From Aerococcus sanguinicola (GTDB taxonomy: Bacteria; Bacillota; Bacilli; Lactobacillales; Aerococcaceae), in the NCBI RefSeq assembly GCF_001543145.1, contig NZ_CP014160.1, positions 372,001 to 436,000 on the forward strand: DNA of 64,000 nucleotides, read 5' to 3'. Position 1 is the stretch's first letter; every line of letters begins with the position of its first letter. This document shows positions 34,713 through 42,458 of this stretch, piece by piece. The notes under the pieces were generated by a model. The model saw only the letters and a program-made list of their open reading frames with translations. It searched no databases and was not told the origin of the DNA. The translations under genes were made by a program, and so were the position numbers.

Positions 34713-34886
34713 TGAGCATGCGTTGCGCTTCGAGTTTGATCGTTAAAAAGCCATGGCACCGGCTCGAGCCTTGGTCTCTCGCCTAGCGAGCTTCAAACGG
34801 CTAGTAGCGGCTTACGCCGACTATCCGTAATTCACATCGCTTGCTTTTTCATGGCTAACGATCAAACTCGAGCTCCACTCCTGCTC
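34713..34886 (-). repeat. 175-bp inverted-repeat element, copy 9
   Basis: Full copy, minus orientation, upstream of comEA. Arms carry CTCGAGTTTGATCGTTAGCC and the inverted CTTCGAGTTTGATCGTTA; the arm word CGAGTTTGATCG is unique to this copy and is present on both sides. Confidence 0.9.
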
Positions 34887-34989
34887 ACAACATGATTTTC
34901 TAAAATTATTTATATAACTAGTTAAAATCATTGATGGATTCTTTTGAATGGAGAAGAGAAAACAGAAATTCTGGCGGCTTAGAATTCTG

Positions 34990-35144
34990 CTACTTGTAAA
35001 CAGAGGCTTTGTTTGAAAGTTCACTGCCTGCTACTTGTAAACAAGGGCCCTGTTTGAAAGTTAACCACATTCTACTTGTAAACAAAAGGCTTGTTTGAAA
35101 GCTCGCCGCCTGCTACTTATAAAGAAGGGCTTTGTTTGAAAGTT
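34990..35144. repeat. 41-bp hairpin array (ACTT/AAAGT family), 4 units
   Basis: ACTTGTAAAC or ACTTATAAAG at 34992, 35033, 35074 and 35115, exactly 41 bp apart; right arms GTTTGAAAGT. The arms pair as ACTT-x-x-AAAC with GTTT-x-x-AAGT. Confidence 0.9.
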
Positions 35145-35204
35145 CGCCCCCAATTCAAAACAATTCAATCGAGCTGACTTCTACTTCCACTCCTTGACAA
35201 CAAA

Positions 35205-35235
35205 AAAGGCTGGGACAGGGATCCCGAGCCTTTTA
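35205..35235 (-). terminator. Terminator of rsmD
   Basis: AAAGGCT-GGGAC with the GATCCC-GAGCCTTT side; T run on the minus strand. A remnant right end of the 175-bp element lies between it and rsmD (35288-35310). Confidence 0.75.
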
Positions 35236-35324
35236 CACGTCTTAATTTAACAATGAATATGCTATCTAAATGTGTCAACCCGTTAATTATGAATCGAAGT
35301 GGAACGCATGCTCACCGTTCAACC

Positions 35325-35885
35325 TTAGCCCCTATACCGATACGTGACCAGCCGGGTGATGCCCATGGTGACGTCCTGCCAGCCTTCTAAGTGGCCGATG
35401 GTTTGAGGGAGGTCGTCTTCTTTGCCGAGTTCGCAGAGGATGATGGCGTCGTCGGCCAGGCAGTCCAGCTCTTGGAATTCTTCTAGGATTTCCAGTAATT
35501 TTTGGCCCTCATAGGGTGGGTCGAGGAGGACCAGGTCGAAGCGGAGGTCAGCGTTTCCCTCTAACAATTGCTTGAGGCCGCGCCGGTTGTCGCCGCGCAG
35601 GAGCTCGTAGCGGTCGGTCAGGCGGAGGGTCTCCACGTTGTCCTGGATGGTGGCTTGGGCCTTGCGATTGTTCTCGAAGGCATAGATCTTTTCGATCCCC
35701 CGTGATAGGGCCTCGATACCAAGGGCACCCGACCCCGCGTAGAAGTCCAGTCCAATGCCCCCATTAAAATATGGCCCGATACGATTGAACATGGATTCCT
35801 TGATCTTATCCGTTGTCGGACGGGTGTTCTTGCCCGGTACTGCCTTGAGTCGTCGGCCACCCATTTCGCCTGCAATCACTCGCAT
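35325..35885 (-). CDS. rsmD: 16S rRNA (guanine-966-N2)-methyltransferase RsmD
   Basis: SAM-dependent methyltransferase of G966 in 16S rRNA. The 186-residue protein begins MRVIAGEMGGRRLKAVPGKN and has RPTTDKIKESMFN, the SAM-binding LDFYAGSGALGIEALSRG and the catalytic LLDPPY motif. Length is normal (about 180-190). In most Firmicutes coaD follows it directly; here a terminator and repeats follow instead, so coaD is not adjacent. Start ATG 35885 has AAAAGGGGG upstream. Confidence 0.94.
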   Translation of the reverse strand: MRVIAGEMGGRRLKAVPGKNTRPTTDKIKESMFNRIGPYFNGGIGLDFYAGSGALGIEALSRGIEKIYAFENNRKAQATIQDNVETLRLTDRYELLRGDNRRGLKQLLEGNADLRFDLVLLDPPYEGQKLLEILEEFQELDCLADDAIILCELGKEDDLPQTIGHLEGWQDVTMGITRLVTYRYRG

Positions 35886-36032
35886 GTCAAAATTCCCCCT
35901 TTTGAATCAATTCTTCTCCTTCAAATTCTAACCGAAAATCACAAGCAGGTAAAGCGGCTTCGCTTGAATTTTCATTCAATTAATCATATAATTATCCACA
36001 ACTGTTTATTCATTTGGAAAGGATGACGACAA

Positions 36033-36764
36033 ATGACCAAACCTATCATTGGCATTCCAATGAATCGGCTGACGAGTGACGACGAACATTACACCGGCCT
36101 GCCGATTTTTTATACACATGAAGGCTTTCCCAAGGGCCTGATCAAGGCTGGTGGGACGCCGATCTTCTTCCCGCTGACGCAAAAGGCGGAAACGGAATAC
36201 TACCTGGACCTCGTCGATGCCGTCATCTTCACCGGAGGCCAGGACCTGTCGCCCCACCTCTACGGCGAAGAGCCGGGCTTCAAGCTCCAGAATATCTCCC
36301 ACGAGCGGGATATCTTCGAGATGGCGGTCTTCCACTCGGCCTGGAAGCGCAAACTTCCGATTCTCGGCGTCTGTCGGGGCATGCAGCTGATGAACGTTAG
36401 CCTGGGCGGGTCCCTCTACCAAGACCTGAGCGAGAACCCCGACGTCCGCATCCAGCACGTGCAAAAGTCGGCCACCAACATCGCCACCCACAGCATCCGC
36501 GTCAAGGCCAACTCCTGGATCAGCCAGTCCTACTTCGACGGCGACCTGGTCAACTCCTACCACCACCAAGGTGTCAAAAAAGTCGCCGACGCCCTCCAAG
36601 CCACCGCCTGGAGCCCAGACGGCGTCGTCGAAGCTATCGAAGCCAAAGACGACGACCACTTCGCAGTCGGCGTCCAATTCCACCCCGAATGGCACCACGC
36701 CCACGGACCATCCGAAGACTTCTTTAAGGGCTTTATTGATACCATTAAAGAACTCAAGAAATAA
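36033..36764 (+). CDS. Class I glutamine amidotransferase-like hydrolase (PuuD/gamma-glutamyl-GABA hydrolase family)
   Basis: A 243-residue cytoplasmic enzyme of the peptidase C26 group. It has PIIGIPMNR at the start, FTGGQDLSPHLYGEEP (about 67-82), the nucleophile Cys in ILGVCRGMQLMNV, VNSYHHQGVKKV, and the His-Glu pair in VGVQFHPEW. PuuD-type members split gamma-glutamyl amides such as gamma-glutamyl-GABA. The true substrate here is unknown. GGAAAGGATG precedes the ATG and a strong terminator lies at 36889; it is a single-gene unit. The unusually high use of C-ending codons resembles the PAP2 and GW genes. Confidence 0.88.
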   Translation: MTKPIIGIPMNRLTSDDEHYTGLPIFYTHEGFPKGLIKAGGTPIFFPLTQKAETEYYLDLVDAVIFTGGQDLSPHLYGEEPGFKLQNISHERDIFEMAVFHSAWKRKLPILGVCRGMQLMNVSLGGSLYQDLSENPDVRIQHVQKSATNIATHSIRVKANSWISQSYFDGDLVNSYHHQGVKKVADALQATAWSPDGVVEAIEAKDDDHFAVGVQFHPEWHHAHGPSEDFFKGFIDTIKELKK

Positions 36765-36888
36765 CACTGATCAGCCGAGTTGTGCATGCTCGAAAATAAT
36801 TGATAGATCTATGATTATTGTGCGATTATTTCCAAGATATCAATAAAATGCGAACAGGCTGCATTCAAAATAAAATCTATTGATCAAC

Positions 36889-36924
36889 AAGCTAGCAAGG
36901 CGGGCCTGCCTTGCTAGCTTTTTC
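36889..36924 (+). terminator. Terminator of the PuuD-like gene
   Basis: AAGCTAGCAAGGC and GCCTTGCTAGCTT arms, then T residues. Confidence 0.9.
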
Positions 36925-36950
36925 CTTATGGGGAAAGGATTTGGATGGCA

Positions 36951-37145
36951 ACTTGCGAATGGAGGCTGGGTTTGCAAATTGGATTAGGGCTACTTGCGAA
37001 TAGGGCTGTTGTTTGCAAGTAGATCGGCGGTAACTTGCGAATGACCCTCCCCTTTGCAAGTAAGACAATTGCAACTCGCAAATGCCCCCTCTGTTTGCAA
37101 GTAGAGCACCAGCTACTTGCGAATGCCCCTCCCCTTCGCAAGTTC
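36951..37145. repeat. 41-bp hairpin array (ACTTGC/GCAAGT family), 5 units
   Basis: ACTTGC or ACTCGC at 36951, 36992, 37033, 37074 and 37115, exactly 41 bp apart; right arms GCAAGT or GCAAAT about 23 bp downstream. Unit 2 pairs TACTTGC with GCAAGTA fully. Confidence 0.93.
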
Positions 37146-37189
37146 GCCGCCACTGCCGAAGACCAACCACCCTCCTTTCACCCAAAGCC

Positions 37190-37226
37190 ATAAAAAAAGA
37201 CAAGAGCCGGAGCCCTTGCCTATCTC
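37190..37226 (-). terminator. Terminator of the first LPXTG gene
   Basis: CAAGAGCCGG and AGCCCTTG form a stem; a T run follows on the minus strand. Closely similar to the one at 38326. Confidence 0.75.
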
Positions 37227-37277
37227 GTCCGATCATATCATGCTAAGGTTTTCGCTTCTTATTCAATTAAGAAAGAA

Positions 37278-38135
37278 TTATTTTTCTTCTTTCTTCTTAC
37301 CGAATACTAAAGCAGTACCAGCAGAAGCTAAGGCTAAGCCTAATACAGCAGGAGCTGCAGAAGCTACGGCACCAGTCTTAGGTAAGGTAGATTTAGCTTT
37401 CTTAGCAGCTTCTTTCTTACCGTTAGCTTTAACAGCGTCAGCTTTCTTAGCCGCTACTTTCTTGTCGGCAGCTTTTTTAGCGTCTGCTTTGGCAGCTGGT
37501 TTAACAGCTTTCTTGTCAACAGCTTTTTTATCTTCTACTTTAGCGTCTTTCTTAGGATCTGCTTTCTTGTCTTCTTTCTTAGGTTCTGCTTTTTTGTCTT
37601 CTTTAGCAGCTTTTTCTACGAAGCTGAAAGTTGGAGTCCATTTACCTGAAGCAGTTTGAACAGCATCAACATGGTTGTTAACTTGTGCTAATGCAGTGCC
37701 TTCTAATTTAGAACGGTCTAACATTGCTTGACCAATTTCGATAGCTTTTTCTTTAGTTTCTGCTTCGTATTCGTATGGTGAATAGTTAGGATCTTCAGCT
37801 TTAACTTCTTCTTGTTGTTCTACAGCTGGTTTACCAGATACACTTGTAGGAACGCCATCAGCGTCTACAGATGTTTTGAATTGGTTTGAAGCATCAGGTG
37901 TTGCAGCAGGTTTGTCTGCTGGTTTGTCTGTAGGAGTGTCAGCTGGTTTGTCAGTGTTAGTATCTGCTGGGTTAACGTCTGCGTTGCCACCAAGAATGAT
38001 GTTACCGTCTTTGTCAACTGGAGCAGTGTAAGCTGGAGCAGCTTCAGCAACTTGTAAGCTAGTTGCAAATAATGCCCCTGCGGCAGCGGTAGTAGCGACT
38101 GATGTTAATAAAACTTTTTTGAAGTTCATATTCAT
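37278..38135 (-). CDS. LPXTG cell-wall-anchored protein, Lys/Ala-rich stalk (paralog A)
   Basis: The 285-residue surface protein has a signal peptide (NFKKVLLTSVATTAAAGALF, cleaved after AEA), a Thr/Asp/Pro-rich segment with DTPTDKPAD repeats, a globular piece of about 60 residues shared with the next gene (YEYEAETKEKAIEIGQAML to WTPTFSFVEK), a Lys/Ala-rich highly charged stalk, and LPKTG near residue 249 followed by a hydrophobic span and KKKEEK. It is thus a sortase A substrate. ATG 38135 has GAGAGG upstream; ATG 38129 is also possible. Function is not recognised. It and paralog B are a tandem duplication. Confidence 0.88.
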   Translation of the reverse strand: MNMNFKKVLLTSVATTAAAGALFATSLQVAEAAPAYTAPVDKDGNIILGGNADVNPADTNTDKPADTPTDKPADKPAATPDASNQFKTSVDADGVPTSVSGKPAVEQQEEVKAEDPNYSPYEYEAETKEKAIEIGQAMLDRSKLEGTALAQVNNHVDAVQTASGKWTPTFSFVEKAAKEDKKAEPKKEDKKADPKKDAKVEDKKAVDKKAVKPAAKADAKKAADKKVAAKKADAVKANGKKEAAKKAKSTLPKTGAVASAAPAVLGLALASAGTALVFGKKKEEK

Positions 38136-38325
38136 ACATCCTCTCATAAGATAAAATTTTTATTCGGCGAACCCAGGACACGACCTTGGCTCTTGCCTAG
38201 TTCAAATCATACCCCATTGTCGATTACAAGAGAAAGAAAAATCTTCTAGGAAAATTCACAATCAGATGAAAGCTTGATTCTACCGCATTTCATAAATAAT
38301 CAAATATTTCGATATATAAGAAGAA

Positions 38326-38356
38326 TAAAAAAGGCAAGAGCCGAAGCCCTTGCCTA
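38326..38356 (-). terminator. Terminator of the second LPXTG gene
   Basis: GGCAAG-GC paired with GC-CTTGCC around CGAA; A tract before the stem becomes the T tract on the minus strand. Confidence 0.82.
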
Positions 38357-38407
38357 TCTCGTTCGATCATATTTAGCTAAGTGTCATTCGATTTAAAAGG
38401 GAAAGAC

Positions 38408-39490
38408 TTATTTGTCTTCTTTCTTCTTACCAAATGCGAAGGCAGTACCAACAGAAGCTAAGGCTAAGCCTAATACAGCAGGAGCTGCAGAAGCTACGGC
38501 ACCAGTCTTAGGTAAAGTAGATTTAGCTTTCTTAGCAGCTTCTTTCTTAGCTACATCTTTGTTACCGTTAGCTTTAACAGCTTCAGATTTCTTAGCCGCT
38601 ACTTTCTTATCAGCAGCAACTTGTTTGTCTGATTTGCCAGCTTTTTTGTTGTCTTTCTTGTCTTCAGCCTTAGGATCTTCTTTTCCAGCTTCTGATTTGT
38701 TGTCTTTCTTATCTTCAGCCTTAGGATCTTTCTTATCTTCGGCTTTTTCGTCTTTCTTGTCTGCAGGCTTCTTGTTATCTTCTTCAGCTGGAGTTTCTTC
38801 TTTTTCTACAAAGCTGAAGCTTGGCGTCCATTTACCTGAAGCAGTTTGAACAGCATCAACATGGTTGTTAACTTGTGCTAAAGCAGTTCCTTCTAATTTA
38901 GAACGTTTAAGCATAGCTTCACCAATTTCGATAGCAGCTTCTTTAGTTTCTGCTTCATATTCATATGGTGATTCTGGTAATTCATTCTTAGTATCTACAT
39001 TAGGTGAAATAACATAGTGATATGTTTTTTCGCCATTTGTCATAGATTCAGAAATTTTAATTTCTGCACCTTCAACGTAAGTAGGGTCATTCTTAGCAGC
39101 TTCTTCTGCTTCTTGTGCAGTAGCATAGCCCTTTTCGTTTTGAGCGGTATCAACTTTTCCAGTTTCTGGTTTAGTTTCTGGAGTTGTAGTAGTGTTTTCT
39201 TCACTTCCAGGAGTTTCGAACATTACATCAGGAACTGGTGCATTGTTAGAAGGTTTAGTTTCTGCTTCTTGAGCAGATTTTTGTAAGTTTTCTTCAACTT
39301 GTTTTTGTGCAGCTTTACGAGCAGCAGCTTGTTCAGGAGTTTCTTCTGGTAATACTGGAACACCATCTGCATTAGTTTCTGGTGTAAATGCTGGAGCTGC
39401 TTGTGCAACGTCAGCGTTAGCTGCAAAGAATGCACCTGCAGCAGCAGTTGTAGCAACTGATGTTAATAGAACTTTTTTCAAGTTTTTCAT
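38408..39490 (-). CDS. LPXTG cell-wall-anchored protein, Lys/Ala-rich stalk (paralog B)
   Basis: A 360-residue relative of the neighbouring protein. It has the same signal peptide core (KKVLLTSVATTAAAGAFF), a longer Glu/Thr-rich N-terminal part, an extra segment with KNDPTYVEGAEIKISESMTN, the shared piece YEYEAETKEAAIEIGEAML to WTPSFSFVEK, a stalk rich in KDEKAEDKKD words, and LPKTG plus membrane anchor. AAGGAGG lies 8 bases before ATG 39490, so the longer frame to 39517 is rejected. The C-terminal 60 residues of the two proteins are nearly identical, which points to recent duplication or gene conversion. Confidence 0.88.
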   Translation of the reverse strand: MKNLKKVLLTSVATTAAAGAFFAANADVAQAAPAFTPETNADGVPVLPEETPEQAAARKAAQKQVEENLQKSAQEAETKPSNNAPVPDVMFETPGSEENTTTTPETKPETGKVDTAQNEKGYATAQEAEEAAKNDPTYVEGAEIKISESMTNGEKTYHYVISPNVDTKNELPESPYEYEAETKEAAIEIGEAMLKRSKLEGTALAQVNNHVDAVQTASGKWTPSFSFVEKEETPAEEDNKKPADKKDEKAEDKKDPKAEDKKDNKSEAGKEDPKAEDKKDNKKAGKSDKQVAADKKVAAKKSEAVKANGNKDVAKKEAAKKAKSTLPKTGAVASAAPAVLGLALASVGTAFAFGKKKEDK

Positions 39491-40169
39491 AGATATTTCC
39501 TCCTTGACTTTAGTCAAAAATTTCTAGTAACGATTACTTAATGTAGAGTTTAAATTCAGTAATGAATTTGTTCCTCTCCCTACACACCCTTAGTATAACG
39601 TAAAATTCTAAATTAGTCACATAAAAATCATAAATAATTCATGAAACTTGTTATTTTTTTCTTTCCTGTTCCTAATTTTGAAGATTTACTATTACATTAA
39701 GAGCACCATAACATTGACTGAACCAATCTTATGTACATGACGAGTTTAATGCATATCGAATTAAAAAGCAAGCTAATCTTCACCTTTTCTTCACTTTCTG
39801 AAGCCTTTTCATCTTTTCATTCCTGAATAGATAAAATTTACTCCTGAACAGTCTGAAAAAATTAAGAGAGTAACACTGAAATAAATAATTAAAACCATTA
39901 ATTGTTCATATTGGATTAACTTTGACTATAAACTTTTAGAATAATTCATAAGAGTCGCTTTATAAAGGAGCGCTATACTTCTATTTTTGATATCCTAATG
40001 CTCAAAAAGTGAGCAAATATTCACTATTTTTATACATTGGTTATATGATTCCTTGAAAATAATTTTGGTTTTAGCTATATTAAATTTAAGCGCGCTTTAT
40101 AATGTCGTATAGCTTATGAATTATTGATGTCTCATTATCAGAAACTGATTGAATGGAGGACCTTTTAAT
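39491..40169. other. AT-rich intergenic region, no gene seen
   Basis: About 680 bp of AT-rich sequence between the divergent LPXTG and Xre genes. It holds the promoter at 40053-40081 and a small overlapping pair of inverted repeats at 40000-40030 (GCTCA/TGAGC and AGTGA/TCACT) that could be an operator. No reading frame with a ribosome site was found. Confidence 0.6.
40053..40081 (+). promoter_or_regulatory. Candidate promoter of the phage-like cassette
   Basis: TTGAAA at 40053-40058, 17-bp spacer, TATATT at 40076-40081, about 90 bases before the Xre gene. Confidence 0.55.
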
Positions 40170-40412
40170 ATGAAATTTTCCATTAAAGCTTGCCGAATTA
40201 ACTGCGGGCTTTCAGCAGAAACTGTTGCCGATTTTTGTGGAATCCATGTTCAGACTTTACGTCGCTATGAGCGGGACAGCAGTTCCATGCCTTGTCAGGT
40301 GCTCGAAAACTTGTGCTATCTCTACCAGATGGAGAAGGAACACATCTACTTGGGATCCGCCGACGAACTCGTCGTGACAATCAATTCAATTCGAGGCGAA
40401 CGTGTGCTCTAG
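40170..40412 (+). CDS. Xre/Cro-type helix-turn-helix protein
   Basis: An 80-residue DNA-binding protein: KFSIKACRINCGLSAETVAD then FCGIHVQTLRRYERDSSSMP is a typical Cro/CI helix-turn-helix (about residues 5-45), followed by LENLCYLYQMEKEHIYLG, which is the usual last helix. ATG 40170 has GGAGG at proper distance; the open frame's first ATG (40149) is rejected. Such proteins regulate phage or mobile element genes. It is the first gene of the plus-strand cassette; its operator may be the inverted repeats near 40000. Confidence 0.75.
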   Translation: MKFSIKACRINCGLSAETVADFCGIHVQTLRRYERDSSSMPCQVLENLCYLYQMEKEHIYLGSADELVVTINSIRGERVL

Positions 40413-40508
40413 TATCTCCTATGCTCATTAATTCTCAAATAATGAGTCAAAATATTGCTTTTATACGCTATTTTCAATCCTTACATCAACACCTAGGAGG
40501 TTCAATTG

Positions 40509-40853
40509 ATGATTAAGCATATCTGCCCTAGCCCCCAAACGTCTTATTTTCGGATTAAGAAAACCAGTAATTACTCGGTGATAGACAATGATTTTCTACA
40601 TCGCTCCGATTTGTCCTGGAAAGCAAAAGGTATCTTGGCCTACTTGCTCTCCCTCCCTGATGATTGGGTGATCCGAATAGAAACAGTTAAGGCTCAGGCC
40701 ACTGACGGAAAAACTTCTTTTCGTAGTGGTTGGACGGAGCTAGTCAAACAGGGTTATATCGAACGCAATCCCGTTCGTAACGGAGCTGGCCAGCGCATTA
40801 AATACTGGGAAACTGTTGTCTACGAACGCCCTCTCTACCGAATGGGACGTTAA
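40509..40853 (+). CDS. Winged-helix protein of the phage replication/helix-turn-helix type, short
   Basis: A 114-residue protein with a YFRIKKTSNYSVIDNDFLHRS start and WKAKGILAYLLSLPDDWVIR, then a second helical part with TSFRSGWTELVKQGYIERNP. This is the N-terminal winged-helix domain common in phage and plasmid replication-associated proteins. Those are usually 200-300 residues; here the protein ends shortly after the domain, so it may be truncated. CTAGGAGG precedes ATG 40509 (TTG 40506 is an alternative). Confidence 0.6.
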   Translation: MIKHICPSPQTSYFRIKKTSNYSVIDNDFLHRSDLSWKAKGILAYLLSLPDDWVIRIETVKAQATDGKTSFRSGWTELVKQGYIERNPVRNGAGQRIKYWETVVYERPLYRMGR

Positions 40854-40885
40854 ACAAAAGCTTGATACTTGCAAGCCTATATCTA

Positions 40886-40922
40886 GGTTTCCAGTAACTA
40901 GGAAAGCTAGTTACTGGAAACC
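40886..40922. promoter_or_regulatory. Perfect 16-bp-arm inverted repeat
   Basis: GGTTTCCAGTAACTAG, loop GAAAG, then the exact complement. No T tract follows, so it is either a protein site or an RNA hairpin rather than a normal terminator. Confidence 0.75.
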
Positions 40923-40935
40923 AGCGACTACTAAG

Positions 40936-40980
40936 TACTAAGTAACAAAATACTAATTAACAAAAGACTAATTATACAAT
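40936..40980 (+). repeat. Three 15-bp direct repeats (iteron-like)
   Basis: TACTAAGTAACAAAA, TACTAATTAACAAAA and GACTAATTATACAAT follow one another without gaps, just upstream of the next gene. They look like a binding array; whether for replication or regulation is unknown. Confidence 0.65.
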
Positions 40981-41022
40981 TACGTATTGACAAAATTAAT
41001 TAAATTAATCAAGGAGGCCCAA

Positions 41023-41508
41023 ATGAACGAAGATCTTTTCTTGGTAGACAGCGAAAAATTTATCGAACGCTTGCTTTTTGCTCAAACCATCACGCAAATC
41101 GAAAATCTCGAAGAAGTTATTCTAGCGGACTATCCCACGACGAGTGACCTCGCACTCGGCCTAGTGGAATGCTTCTATGATCTTGAGACGGAGATCCATC
41201 TTCCTCTCATCGAGAAGCGAATTGGGGAAGCTTTCGTCCAGCTCTACACCCTATCTCGCCTGACTAAGATCAAGCTTGAGCTCTCCTACCGCTATGTGGA
41301 GGGACTTTCAGTCAATCGCGAGCTCGGACTCCTAGTTAAGGAGCTACGTAACGAAGGCCTGATCTACCACCCTCTTAACCACTTGCTCTACGCCTTGTGG
41401 TCCATGACAGAGACGGTATTTGACCTCAGCTTCCCAGAAACTATTTACGCCTACGCCAGAGGACTAGCCCCTGAATCCCCCGCTGAATTCCGACCGTCAC
41501 TGGGCTAG
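41023..41508 (+). CDS. Unknown helical protein of the phage-like cassette
   Basis: A 161-residue acidic protein starting MNEDLFLVDSEKFIERLLFA, predicted to be almost all helical, with no membrane span and no motif I recognise. ATG 41023 is chosen because AAGGAGG precedes it by 8 bases; the longer frame from 40987 would overlap the iteron-like repeats. It is flanked by the 15-bp repeats upstream and a strong terminator downstream, so it forms a separate transcription unit between the HTH protein and the sigma factor. Confidence 0.65.
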   Translation: MNEDLFLVDSEKFIERLLFAQTITQIENLEEVILADYPTTSDLALGLVECFYDLETEIHLPLIEKRIGEAFVQLYTLSRLTKIKLELSYRYVEGLSVNRELGLLVKELRNEGLIYHPLNHLLYALWSMTETVFDLSFPETIYAYARGLAPESPAEFRPSLG

Positions 41509-41530
41509 ACCACTAATTATCGACTAGCTT

Positions 41531-41562
41531 GCAGGTTATCGACAGGATAACCTGCTTTTTTT
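41531..41562 (+). terminator. Terminator before the sigma factor gene
   Basis: GCAGGTTATC and GATAACCTGC arms around GACAG, then seven or more T. Confidence 0.92.
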
Positions 41563-41600
41563 ATGCTCACTTTTGATACAAATTTGCTAAAAAGGAGCTA

Positions 41601-41651
41601 ATGCAAAAGCGACAGGGCTCCCTTATCATAAAGTTAGACCACATGACCTGA
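41601..41651 (+). CDS. Possible 16-residue leader peptide of the sigma factor gene
   Basis: AAAAAGGAG followed 3 bases later by ATG and a short frame MQKRQGSLIIKLDHMT ending at TGA 41649-41651, just before the ribosome site of the sigma factor gene. Could be a translated leader or chance. Confidence 0.3.
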   Translation: MQKRQGSLIIKLDHMT

Positions 41652-41668
41652 CCAAGAAAGGAGCCCCT

Positions 41669-42172
41669 ATGTCTGATTCAACTGCTATCCTTGACCAGTT
41701 TACGCCTCTTTTCCACCACGTACTCGCTCGCTTCTCCATTGCACCCTATCACGCAGACTACGAAGACTTGCTCCAGGAACTCCGACTCAAAGCCCTTAAG
41801 GTTGCTGAAGCTTTCGAGGGAGATATTCTCCAGTCGGACCGCTTCCGCTTTACAGCTTACCTCAAACGAGCCTTGTCCTGGTACTGCCTAGATCTCTTAC
41901 GTCGTTTACCACAGGCTGCCAGTTCCCTAGAGGAGCTCCACTACCTCAAGGACGAGGCCCAGCGTGAATACTCTCTAGAAGTCCAAGTTTTTCTATCTCA
42001 TGCCAAAAAGTTACTTACTACCAAAGAATACCAGACAGTCCTTCACTTACAAGCTGGCCACTCTCTCGCCAGCATCGCCGAAGCTGATGGCGTATCTCGC
42101 CAAGCCGTACATTCCAGACTCAAAAATATCCGCCAGAAACTTCTTCCCCTAGCTCACATTCTTCGACCTTGA
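41669..42172 (+). CDS. Sigma-70-like RNA polymerase sigma factor (ComX/SigH-like, short)
   Basis: A 167-residue protein with region 2 (YHADYEDLLQELRLKALKVA, then FRFTAYLKRALSWYCLDLLRR) and region 4 (LTTKEYQTVLHLQAGHSLAS and IAEADGVSRQAVHSRLKNIR), the latter a clear helix-turn-helix. No region 1 or 3, as in ComX and other short alternative sigma factors. AAGAAAGGAGCCCCT precedes the ATG. It heads the DUF1659-DUF2922-holin-endolysin genes, which suggests that it drives them, but I can only infer this. It could equally be an autonomous phage late regulator. Confidence 0.72.
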   Translation: MSDSTAILDQFTPLFHHVLARFSIAPYHADYEDLLQELRLKALKVAEAFEGDILQSDRFRFTAYLKRALSWYCLDLLRRLPQAASSLEELHYLKDEAQREYSLEVQVFLSHAKKLLTTKEYQTVLHLQAGHSLASIAEADGVSRQAVHSRLKNIRQKLLPLAHILRP

Positions 42173-42201
42173 CATTCACTCAGCATTTTTCGTTCTTAAG
42201 G

Positions 42202-42215
42202 TGTCATGCATGACA
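42202..42215. promoter_or_regulatory. Perfect 14-bp palindrome upstream of DUF1659 gene
   Basis: TGTCATGCATGACA, located between the sigma factor gene and the DUF1659 ribosome site; a possible operator or sigma-specific element. Confidence 0.45.
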
Positions 42216-42238
42216 TCAGAAAAAAGGAGGAAACAAAA

Positions 42239-42436
42239 ATGAAATCATTTGAAAGCGCCCGTCTGCAACTCATCGGCTTCGATACCGAGGAGGGTAAGGA
42301 CAAGAAAATCCATATCAACAACTTAAAAGAAGCTGTGACAAGTGAAGAGGCAAATGCAGTTAAAGAAGCCTACAACAGCCTGTCAACCTACGACATTTTC
42401 GGTGTTGCAGAAATTGTCACTAACGTATTTGCTTAA
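42239..42436 (+). CDS. DUF1659-like small protein
   Basis: A 65-residue protein beginning MKSFESARLQLIGFDTEEGK, with KIHINNLKEAVTSEEANAVK and a C-terminal FGVAEIVTNVFA. This fits the DUF1659 family of small Firmicutes proteins that occur next to DUF2922 proteins. AAAGGAGG lies before ATG 42239; the longer frame from 42206 is rejected. Function unknown. It is 22 bases from the DUF2922 gene, so both are co-transcribed. Confidence 0.7.
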   Translation: MKSFESARLQLIGFDTEEGKDKKIHINNLKEAVTSEEANAVKEAYNSLSTYDIFGVAEIVTNVFA

Positions 42437-42458
42437 GATTTAAAAGGAGGAATATAAG

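Noticed and set aside
36006..36767. Open frame of 253 codons on the minus strand
   Set aside because: Mirror of the PuuD-like gene; that gene has catalytic motifs and its own ribosome site and terminator.
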